Source of the DNA: a bacterium
GTDB taxonomy: Bacteria; Planctomycetota; Planctomycetia; Pirellulales; Pirellulaceae
Assembly: GCA_030432015.1 (NCBI GenBank)
Contig: JAUIHJ010000548.1
Coordinates: 1-5,808 of the forward strand
DNA length: 5,808 nucleotides
Direction of reading: 5' to 3'
Shown here: positions 1 through 5,360 of the stretch, piece by piece
Numbering within the stretch: the first letter of the stretch is position 1
Layout: every line of letters starts with the position of its first letter
The notes under the pieces: model-generated
Seen by the model: only the letters and a program-made list of their open reading frames with translations
What the model was told of the DNA's origin: nothing
Database searches by the model: none
Position numbers and translations under genes: made by a program

Positions 1-1081
1 GCGAGGCCGAGAATCCTCCCGACAGGCGCACCTGCTCTAATTGCTGACCGGTTGCGGCATGGTAACTGGTCACCCTGCCGGGTCGTAAGTCGAACACGAG
101 CAGATAATCGCCAACCACGATCGGCGAGGGCAAGTCTCGGCCGCCTCTGCGGGTCGTCCGCCACACCTCATGGGTCGCGTTGACCGTTCCATCGCCGCCG
201 CGTTTGACCGAGATCATGTCGCCCGGTCGGCCCGCGACAGCAATCAACGTATCTTTGTAAGGTACAACAGTGGGTGTTCCGCGCCCCCGATCGCCTCGGC
301 AAAACCAGAGCGGTTTCCCCGTCTGCGGATCGTACGCGTTGACCCCTCGTTCCCCGTTGAGGACCAGTTCCAGCCGCTTTCCGCTGTCGACGACGATCGG
401 CGAACTCCAGCCCCGCAGGTCTTCACGCGGCGTCTTCCAAACGACTTCGCCGGATTTCTTGTCGAGTCCAATGATGTAGGCATCTTCGTCGGCATCGCAA
501 TTCTGAATAACCAGGTCGCCGACCATGATCGGCGAGGCTGCCGCGCCCCATGGCCCCACGAAGGAACCCAAGTCGCGGGACCAGAGTCGGCGTCCCTCGA
601 AATCGTAGCAATGAATTCCACCCTTGCCGAAGAAGGCCACCACATGTTCGCCATCGGTCGCACACGTGGCAGACGCATACTGATTCATGGCGTGGGTCTG
701 TTCGGGTTCACCCGCCCACGCCTCCCGCTCCCACAACATCTCGCCCGTCGAGCGATCCAGACAGATCACATGCCGGCGTTTGCCGTCCTCAGTCGAGGAC
801 GTCAGGAAGATTCGCTCGCCCCAGACGGTCGGCGACGACTGGCCGTTCCCAACCAGCGTCGTCCTCCAGACAACATTCGCATCGGACCACTTCACCGGAA
901 TCACTTCGGTACTCTGGCCTGTTCCCTCGGGACCGCGCCATCCCGGCCAATTCGATTCCGCCGACGCATCCCCTGGGATCATGGCAAGACCGGCTAAGGT
1001 GGCCACAGCAACCAGCCAACCTGACGTGAAGCGAACGGTCGGAATCCAGCACTTGGCGCGTCTCTGGTGAGTAACATCCAT
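1..1081 (-). CDS. Exported PQQ-type (BamB-like) beta-propeller protein, C-terminus beyond window
   Basis: Reading leftward from ATG at 1081-1079, one frame stays open for 360 codons to the window edge, so the stop is missing. The start is supported by AGGGGA ten bases upstream (1097-1092) and by an immediate signal peptide: basic residues 7-19 (RR, K, R), a hydrophobic core at 22-35, and a likely cut after Ala-Ser-Ala at 41. The mature protein opens with NWPGWRGP (44-51), a hallmark of planctomycete PQQ-like propellers. Blade motifs of the form LDxx[ST]Gxxx[WL] follow at 108-117, 206-215 and 250-259 (YDPQTGKPLW), with weaker ones near 159-167 and 340-348, separated by SPxxxGD-type strands. 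The family usually has about 400-480 residues, so most of the fold is here. Such propellers serve as scaffolds or substrate-binding domains in the periplasm; no quinoprotein dehydrogenase active site is evident, so I do not call an enzyme. It lies 196 bp downstream of the hydrolase gene in the same direction. Confidence 0.93.
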   Translation of the reverse strand, partial: MDVTHQRRAKCWIPTVRFTSGWLVAVATLAGLAMIPGDASAESNWPGWRGPEGTGQSTEVIPVKWSDANVVWRTTLVGNGQSSPTVWGERIFLTSSTEDGKRRHVICLDRSTGEMLWEREAWAGEPEQTHAMNQYASATCATDGEHVVAFFGKGGIHCYDFEGRRLWSRDLGSFVGPWGAAASPIMVGDLVIQNCDADEDAYIIGLDKKSGEVVWKTPREDLRGWSSPIVVDSGKRLELVLNGERGVNAYDPQTGKPLWFCRGDRGRGTPTVVPYKDTLIAVAGRPGDMISVKRGGDGTVNATHEVWRTTRRGGRDLPSPIVVGDYLLVFDLRPGRVTSYHAATGQQLEQVRLSGGFSAS

Positions 1082-1130
1082 CTTCTTTCGTTCCCCTGGT
1101 CAAAATGGTTTTCCTGGTTGTGGAGTACAC

Positions 1131-1148
1131 GCCCGTTGAACAGCGGGC
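1131..1148 (-). other. Short GC-rich inverted repeat in propeller-gene leader
   Basis: GCCCG at 1131-1135 pairs with CGGGC at 1144-1148 around an 8-base loop. It lies 50-67 bases upstream of the propeller start and could form a small hairpin in its 5' leader. Five pairs can occur by chance, so any function is speculative. Confidence 0.2.
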
Positions 1149-1160
1149 ACCTTATTTCGC

Positions 1161-1172
1161 TAACACGTGTTA
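1161..1172. promoter_or_regulatory. Perfect 12-bp palindrome, candidate operator
   Basis: TAACACGTGTTA is a perfect two-fold palindrome, 80-91 bases upstream of the propeller start codon and within the 196-bp gap after the hydrolase gene. On the minus strand it is overlapped on its upstream side by TTGAAT, a 4/6 match to a -35 box, with AT-rich AAATAAGG following, so a dimeric repressor bound here could block a promoter. No clear -10 box is visible. The site resembles generic dimer-binding operators; the regulator is unknown. Confidence 0.35.
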
Positions 1173-1189
1173 TTCAATCGCCGAGGTCC

Positions 1190-1208
1190 CTGCCAGCGGG
1201 CCTGGCAG
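1190..1208 (-). terminator. 7-bp hairpin downstream of hydrolase gene, weak terminator candidate
   Basis: CTGCCAG at 1190-1196 and CTGGCAG at 1202-1208 are perfect inverted repeats with a 5-base loop, beginning about 70 bases past the hydrolase stop. On the minus strand no run of T follows (GGGACCTCGG), so it is not a classical intrinsic terminator. It may instead stabilise the 3' end of the hydrolase message or attenuate read-through into the propeller gene. Confidence 0.25.
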
Positions 1209-1277
1209 AAACCATTGATTCAAGAGCTGGAATGATGCCTACACCAAGCGGCGTGATGCGGTGCGCGGGGACGCGCT

Positions 1278-3317
1278 TCATTCTTCCTGAAACAGCGGCG
1301 TGGCCCGCTCGCGTTGTCGAGCCATCACACGCTCCAGATCCTCAGACAACAGCGTACGTTCCGCTACCATCTGGCGACAATGGGCTTGCAGTTGTTCGAG
1401 GTACGTATCGAGGTCACCGTAACGCTCCAGCACCGAGATGCGCGGATCACCACTCGCTTGCCGGTCAGCCGGCGACGCCGGTAGCGGAATGTACGAACCG
1501 TTCAAACCGACCAATTCATTCTCAGCCCCGGCATCACGATGCCTCAGGCTCCAGCCGGTGAACGTCGCCAGGGGCACCGCAACCTCGGGTGGGGCCAGGC
1601 AGTCGAGCGGATTGCCGTCCGCGTCGCACTTGGCAACCAGCACGCGATACGCGGCGCGAGCCTGCGGCGGCTGATGGTCAATGATTCCTTGCGCCAACCA
1701 GCGTGGTCCATAGTCTAGCAGGAACGGCTGGTTGATCACTTCGGGATACCGAATTCCGGGAATCGCGGGGAACCCGGACGCCGATTGTTCCCACGAAACG
1801 AGCGTCCCGCGATCGATGCGCGGCGTGCGACTGGCAGGCGGTTCGGTTCCCTCACGACACCAGGCGTCCAGGGCAGAAAGCAGACTACGCAATAGCGGGC
1901 GGTAGTCGCCCGGGTTGGCCAGCGTCTGCCCATTTCCGCGGCTCGGCGGAAAACCGGCCGGGCCATGTTGCGTGCCGCCGAATGTATAAATACGAACGTT
2001 CTTCGGCGGTTCGGCATCTCGACGCCCCAGTGGATCGGTGTGCACCAGGGACCCAGCCCGTGACCAATACTCGGCCGAAGACTGGGTGTGCATGACGCGG
2101 GGCGCGGAGTTCGTCGCGGCCGGACGTTGCATGATGCCGACGGCTTGCTCGCTGAGGGGATCTTGCTGCGTTTCGTAAGCGAAAGGGAAGCGGTCCGTTG
2201 GCCAGTCCGCCAGGTTATGCTGCGTTGAGAACGCAGTCGGCTGTGCGAACCGATGATTGAAGCTACCCAAGCCGCCCCCAGCAACATGCGGCATCAACCC
2301 GTCAAAGACCTGCCGCTCCTGTTCGTCTTGGTTGAATCCCCAGTGCAGGTATTCGCGCAAAAACCGGCCGCTTTGTGAAACGCCAAACCCGTAAGCATAG
2401 TCGAGTTGACCACCGCGACCGGTCAGCGGGTTCCCCTCCCCTTCCCCGTTCTTGAGCGCCGCAATCAGGTCGCGGACGGCCGCGAAACAGACGCCATGCA
2501 CGAGTGGATCTTGCGCTTCATAGATCAATTCGTACAAGTATCCCCGGCGAAAACCGGCCTCGAGCGTCAATTCGACCATCGGCAATTGAGAAGGATCTTT
2601 TTCTGCACCGGGTTGTACCGTAAGTTGAAACTGAGATCGCGGAATCGGTACGCGCCGATCAGCGGCCCGCAATCGCCAGGTCAGGGTCGCGGAGTCAAGA
2701 CCGCGCGGAGTGGGGCGGTAGGCGCCGTGATTCGCACGATTGACAGGTTCGCGGTGGCTCTCGCGATCGACCGAGATCTCGTATCGGACCAACCCGGTCA
2801 GCGGTTGATTTTCTCCTGTGGCCTGCGGCGCGTGTAATCGCAAACGGCCACTTCCGGCTAACAGTTCGCCATCCCAGCCACTCCAGACGATCGTATACCC
2901 CTGGCGCATCAGAAAGCCGTTGCCTGGGTCCGTCGGTTGATTACCGCCAGGGCCGTCGTTGAAGAAACGGATCGCCAGCTTATTGCCGCGGTTGTTCACG
3001 TCGTAGAATACGGCGCCATTACCTCGCCCAAGATCGCGGGGTGCCAATATGAACACGTCGGCAGAGAACATTACGCGTCCCTGTTGATCATGGGGAGCCA
3101 GGTTCAGATCGACAATCGCCTGATTCGCTCGATGCGCTGAATTAATCGCGTAATGGACTCGCCCCGTGATTTGTTCGTACGGCCCCACATCACCAAACGA
3201 CTGGCCCTCGGCGAAGGGCTTTCGGTCGGTGATCTCGAACCGCACCACCTCCGCGTGCGAGACGACGGGACCGAGGCAAAGCAAGGCAGCAACAACACGG
3301 TGTACGCAAGAATTCAT
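1278..3317 (-). CDS. Secreted alpha/beta hydrolase domain-containing protein (PF20091-like)
   Basis: This is a complete 679-residue protein. The start at 3317 gives a signal peptide: basic N-region, hydrophobic residues 8-19, and a probable cut after Ser-His-Ala at 22. The Shine-Dalgarno is weak (GATGGG six bases upstream). The mature sequence matches the alpha/beta hydrolase domain family (Abhydrolase_10): a beta-rich N-terminal half with FGDVGPYEQITG (41-52), VFYDVNNRGNK (103-113) and IVWSGWDG (143-150), then the nucleophile elbow GVSQSGRFLREY (312-323). Further on come EYWSRAGSLVHTDP (416-429), where Glu416 is a possible acid, and YTFGGTQHGP (444-453), with His451 as likely catalytic histidine. 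By analogy with GFSQGG esterases the nucleophile should be Ser314; the residue two further on is Ser316 rather than Gly. Family members are mostly uncharacterised, presumed esterases or amidases of the periplasm or outside, and the substrate is unknown. The C-terminal stretch 630-670 is charged and probably helical. No frameshift is seen. The next gene downstream in the same direction is the propeller gene. Confidence 0.93.
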   Translation of the reverse strand: MNSCVHRVVAALLCLGPVVSHAEVVRFEITDRKPFAEGQSFGDVGPYEQITGRVHYAINSAHRANQAIVDLNLAPHDQQGRVMFSADVFILAPRDLGRGNGAVFYDVNNRGNKLAIRFFNDGPGGNQPTDPGNGFLMRQGYTIVWSGWDGELLAGSGRLRLHAPQATGENQPLTGLVRYEISVDRESHREPVNRANHGAYRPTPRGLDSATLTWRLRAADRRVPIPRSQFQLTVQPGAEKDPSQLPMVELTLEAGFRRGYLYELIYEAQDPLVHGVCFAAVRDLIAALKNGEGEGNPLTGRGGQLDYAYGFGVSQSGRFLREYLHWGFNQDEQERQVFDGLMPHVAGGGLGSFNHRFAQPTAFSTQHNLADWPTDRFPFAYETQQDPLSEQAVGIMQRPAATNSAPRVMHTQSSAEYWSRAGSLVHTDPLGRRDAEPPKNVRIYTFGGTQHGPAGFPPSRGNGQTLANPGDYRPLLRSLLSALDAWCREGTEPPASRTPRIDRGTLVSWEQSASGFPAIPGIRYPEVINQPFLLDYGPRWLAQGIIDHQPPQARAAYRVLVAKCDADGNPLDCLAPPEVAVPLATFTGWSLRHRDAGAENELVGLNGSYIPLPASPADRQASGDPRISVLERYGDLDTYLEQLQAHCRQMVAERTLLSEDLERVMARQRERATPLFQEE

Positions 3318-3784
3318 GGCAGCCCATCGTTAACAATGATCGATTTACAGCACGCGCATCGTGATCTTTCGCCAGTTGCACTTGGCGCCATCGCTGCCCA
3401 AGGCCCGCGTGTTAACGCCACCCGTCCCCCGCGCCATCGATGCAACCGACGTTGCCAGCATCATGATGACCCACCATCATAGGTCTTGGCCCCCTGCGGG
3501 ACAATCAACTGGCGGCGGAACGCTCACCCCAGCCTGGTTCGTCCACAAACGGGCCGGTCGCCGCCAGCGCGGCACTCCGACACGCGCGAACGCCGACCCT
3601 TCGCAGGCCAATTCCGTAGCATCCCATTTCCGAAAATCTTTCGCTGGCCACCTACGCAACCCGACGACTTGGCGTAAAATTGGAACAGCCCAGGTATCAA
3701 GGGCGTCAAACACGATACGTCAATGGTCACGGCCTCCCGGTTTTCGGGCCAGGCGAATCATCCGGTTGGACAGAAGATCAAGCA
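3318..3784. other. 467-bp divergent intergenic region, no gene
   Basis: The hydrolase gene leaves leftward and the small membrane-protein gene rightward. Open frames crossing this stretch on both strands have low-complexity, Arg/Pro-rich translations with no domain, signal or good ribosome site, and I reject them. Features visible are GTTAAC within the near-palindrome CATCGTTAACAATG (3325-3338), just upstream of the hydrolase start, a second GTTAAC at 3411-3416, the palindromes TGGCGCCA (3383-3390) and CATCATGATG (3459-3468), and a possible leftward promoter at 3504-3476. I see no clear rightward promoter for the small gene; TAAAAT at 3675-3680 lacks a matching -35 box. Confidence 0.6.
3476..3504 (-). 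promoter_or_regulatory. Possible sigma70-type promoter for hydrolase gene
   Basis: On the minus strand TTGTCC (3504-3499; 4/6 to TTGACA) is followed after exactly 17 bases by TATGAT (3481-3476; 5/6 to TATAAT). This would give a leader of about 150 bases before the hydrolase ATG. It was found by eye, and planctomycete promoters are poorly defined, so it is only a candidate. Confidence 0.25.
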
Positions 3785-3997
3785 ATGAAACAGAATTTTC
3801 TTTGGGCCATGGCGGTGTTGATCCCAAGTGGGATTCTTGCCTGGTTCCTCTGGACGCTAGGCAAAGCGTTGGTTGGCATGTTTCAAGACAAAATGCTCGA
3901 CCGTGAATTGGACGAGTTGAAGAACCACTCGCTTCCGAAGCCAAAATCAACGGACGACCACGCGGAAGCCAACCACGACTACACGACGCGAATGTAG
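3785..3997 (+). CDS. Small single-pass membrane protein, 70 residues, unknown function
   Basis: I do not recognise a family. From ATG at 3785 the protein has a short N-terminus (MKQN), one hydrophobic segment at about residues 5-26 (FLWAMAVLIPSGILAWFLWTLG), an amphipathic charged stretch at 32-47 (MFQDKMLDRELDELKN), and a polar, His/Asp-rich tail to residue 70. This is a credible inner-membrane anchor with a cytoplasmic or periplasmic tail. The frame is open upstream to a TTG at 3680, but those 35 extra residues look non-coding and have no ribosome site; the ATG is preferred because the hydrophobic helix starts right there. The Shine-Dalgarno is poor (AGAAGA about 8 bases upstream). It stands alone, with 467 bp before and 494 bp after. 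Expression is unproven; its composition argues that it is a real gene. Confidence 0.6.
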   Translation: MKQNFLWAMAVLIPSGILAWFLWTLGKALVGMFQDKMLDRELDELKNHSLPKPKSTDDHAEANHDYTTRM

Positions 3998-4392
3998 GCA
4001 ACACAACGCGGTTCGCGAGCTTTCGCCATCGCCGGCTAAAGCATCTGTATGTGAAATTCCGCGTGTTGCGAAATTGAAACCCAAGACGTAGGCGAGAGTT
4101 GCAGCGGTGTTGATTTCGATCGATCGTCGCTAATCCCTCGCCGATGGCTCCGCCACAATCTGGTCGCGTGCTGTGGAAATGTGCGCTGCGGTCGCACGCG
4201 CGCCGCGGTAAGTCACTCGAACCGGCCAGTGCGACTCTGCCGCAGCACCGTGCCCTGAACGTGCCCAATACCGCTGCACTCGTCAATGCAGGCCTCGCGG
4301 ATACGCTCCACGGAGGTCGAGTGGTTTGTCCGCTCCACTGCGGCGGATTACCGGCTTCCGGCTACCTCCCTCATCGATTCGCCGCCCGATTG

Positions 4393-4406
4393 TCAACTTT
4401 TGTTGA
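4393..4406. promoter_or_regulatory. Short inverted repeat upstream of the 4492 gene
   Basis: TCAAC and GTTGA flank four T residues, about 86-99 bases upstream of the start codon, in a locally AT-rich stretch overlapping the -35-like TTGTCA. It could be a small operator or chance; there is no partner site. Confidence 0.2.
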
Positions 4407-4439
4407 AAGGTTTTTCGCATACCTGCCATTTGTTCTGAG

Positions 4440-4458
4440 GCCGGGAAAGCCTCCCGGC
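4440..4458 (+). promoter_or_regulatory. Perfect 7-bp hairpin in the 5' leader of the 4492 gene
   Basis: GCCGGGA (4440-4446) and TCCCGGC (4452-4458) are exact inverted repeats around the loop AAGCC. The hairpin ends 20 bases before the Shine-Dalgarno. With six G-C pairs it should be stable in RNA. It could protect or modulate the message, or terminate transcription from upstream, although no T-run follows. Confidence 0.4.
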
Positions 4459-4478
4459 ACCGACCACAGCAACCTCGC

Positions 4479-4484
4479 AGGGAG
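4479..4484 (+). promoter_or_regulatory. Shine-Dalgarno that fixes the start at 4492
   Basis: AGGGAG sits seven bases before ATG at 4492. It is the best ribosome site in the window and decides against the longer in-frame start at 4144. Confidence 0.75.
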
Positions 4485-4491
4485 CGAAACC

Positions 4492-5193
4492 ATGTCGAAA
4501 CACTCAGCGCACCGTCTTTTTGGCCACGAACAACTCGAAGCGCGGCTCGCCTTGGATGGCGGGGCTCTCCCCGCAGCCGAGGCAATCGTCGCATCGCCAA
4601 CCGCCGCTGTACCGGGCGACCCGGCAGCCGAGATCGTCCCCCTCGCCGTCCCGATCAACATGGCGGTCGAGGCAACCGCAGGCCAAGCAGCCACCCATGG
4701 CACAGGCAAGACACTTCCAGCCACGGTCATCGCCAGTCGCCTCGATGCCGCGGCCGACGACCAGGCGTCACGCGGCAATGCCCATGAGTTAACGCATGTG
4801 GTCCAACAACGCGAGCCGGAAGCCGCCGCGCGGGACGGCAATGACCTGCTGATCGTCAACAATGGCGACGGAAGCGACTTGGCGCCTGAGGAGCGTCATG
4901 AAGTGTTACTCGACGGCAGTGACCCGATCGACGCATCCCAAGGGCAAGACGGCAACGACCTGTTGATCGTCAACAACGGCGACGGAAGCGACTTGCTGAA
5001 CCAGGCGACCGACGCGATCTTTCTAGAAGCGGCCACGCGACCAAGCGGGGCGTACTTTGATGGACGATTCCTAAACGCCGACGACTTCACTCAGGAGCAA
5101 GAGTACGCCAAAGATTCGCTCGAAGCGTCAGCCGACATGGCCGCGTACACAGCGCTCGTCGACCTGGTGTTCGCGGCGTCGGACCCAAGCTGA
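4492..5193 (+). CDS. Acidic exported protein with LExR-type leader, HELTHVVQQ motif and duplicated 16-residue block
   Basis: This 233-residue protein contains no cysteine. Residues 7-24 (HRLFGHEQLEARLALDGG) fit the planctomycete N-terminal leader of the F/xExLExRxxL type (LEPR-XLL-like), found on proteins thought to be exported. Residues 25-95 are Ala/Pro-rich and probably disordered. Residues 97-106 read AHELTHVVQQ, which includes the HExxH zinc-protease signature and equals the consensus core of DUF4157 (eCIS-core) domains; the usual upstream part of that domain is not recognisable. DGNDLLIVNNGDGSDL then occurs twice, identically, at 115-130 and 153-168, separated by 22 acidic residues. The blocks resemble calcium-binding RTX repeats (GxDxL), but the conserved Asp residues are 11 apart rather than 9. 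The C-terminus (185-233) is acidic and partly helical with no anchor. Function is unknown: a surface or calcium-binding protein, or a degenerate peptidase, are both open. The gene looks monocistronic and converges on the sulfotransferase gene. Confidence 0.8.
   Translation: MSKHSAHRLFGHEQLEARLALDGGALPAAEAIVASPTAAVPGDPAAEIVPLAVPINMAVEATAGQAATHGTGKTLPATVIASRLDAAADDQASRGNAHELTHVVQQREPEAAARDGNDLLIVNNGDGSDLAPEERHEVLLDGSDPIDASQGQDGNDLLIVNNGDGSDLLNQATDAIFLEAATRPSGAYFDGRFLNADDFTQEQEYAKDSLEASADMAAYTALVDLVFAASDPS
4834..4995 (+). repeat. Internal direct repeat: two 48-bp copies encoding identical 16-residue blocks
   Basis: Copies at 4834-4881 and 4948-4995 start 114 bp (38 codons) apart. They differ at only three bases, each the third position of a codon (AAT/AAC, CTG/TTG as a first-position Leu change, AAT/AAC), so all three changes are silent. 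The two copies encode the same DGNDLLIVNNGDGSDL. The spacer does not repeat clearly, apart from a short DGSD at residues 141-144. Confidence 0.95.
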
Positions 5194-5222
5194 TCACGCG
5201 AAGGATTCGGCTGCAGCGGACC

Positions 5223-5234
5223 CAAAACGTTTTG
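5223..5234. other. Perfect 12-bp palindrome between convergent genes
   Basis: CAAAACGTTTTG lies 30 bases after the stop of the 4492 gene, in the 167-bp gap before the sulfotransferase stop. With no loop it is a poor terminator; it could be a protein-binding site or chance. No classical terminator is visible in this gap on either strand. Confidence 0.25.
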
Positions 5235-5360
5235 AAGTTGGCCTCTTGTCCGTGCCGCGGGCATGTCAATTGGTCACCCTGTGCGCAACGCCAGGCCTCC
5301 CACATCAGGTCCCCGACCACACCAGGCCGTTGCGTGCGGCCGCCGTGGCGTAAGTCCATG

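Larger units (their letters stand above)
3998..4491. other. 494-bp intergenic region with leader of the next gene
   Basis: No convincing gene lies here. A plus-strand frame is open from 4144 and joins the 4492 gene in phase, but its translation is compositionally unlike the protein that follows, has no ribosome site at its ATG, and would bury the leader peptide; I treat it as untranslated. Minus-strand frames (4286-3720, 4600-4283) are Arg/Cys/Ser-rich shadows. Visible structures are the palindrome CGATCGATCG (4117-4126), the inverted repeat TCAAC-TTTT-GTTGA (4393-4406) near TTGTCA (4390-4395; 5/6 to a -35 box, but no good -10), and a 7-bp hairpin at 4440-4458. No intrinsic terminator follows the small membrane-protein gene. 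Confidence 0.6.

Noticed and set aside
170..1070. Long plus-strand open frames (up to 275 codons) opposite the propeller gene
   Set aside because: They are antisense shadows of a GC-rich gene. The minus frame gives a coherent signal peptide and propeller motifs, while the plus frames give Arg/Pro-rich text with no domain.
3361..3906. 181-codon plus-strand open frame over the divergent intergenic region
   Set aside because: It overlaps the better-supported 70-residue gene in another frame and reads as Arg/Thr/Pro-rich shadow.
3720..4286. 188-codon minus-strand open frame
   Set aside because: It lies opposite the small membrane-protein gene, has Cys/Arg/Ser-rich unstructured text and no recognisable domain or start signal.
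4144..4491. 116-codon in-frame N-terminal extension of the 4492 protein
   Set aside because: No ribosome site at 4144, different composition, and it would place the export leader in the middle of the protein. AGGGAG seven bases before 4492 supports the shorter form.
67..5281. TGGTCACCCTG shared between 67-77 and 5271-5281 as a possible duplicated end or attachment site
   Set aside because: Several 11-base matches are expected by chance in 5.8 kb, the first copy is inside a gene, and the flanks do not match.
5281..5337. Inverted repeat CGCAACG (5284-5290) / CGTTGCG (5328-5334) with an inner GGTC/GACC as a bidirectional terminator
   Set aside because: A 7-bp match over a 37-base loop is expected by chance in a gap this size, and there is no T-run on either strand.
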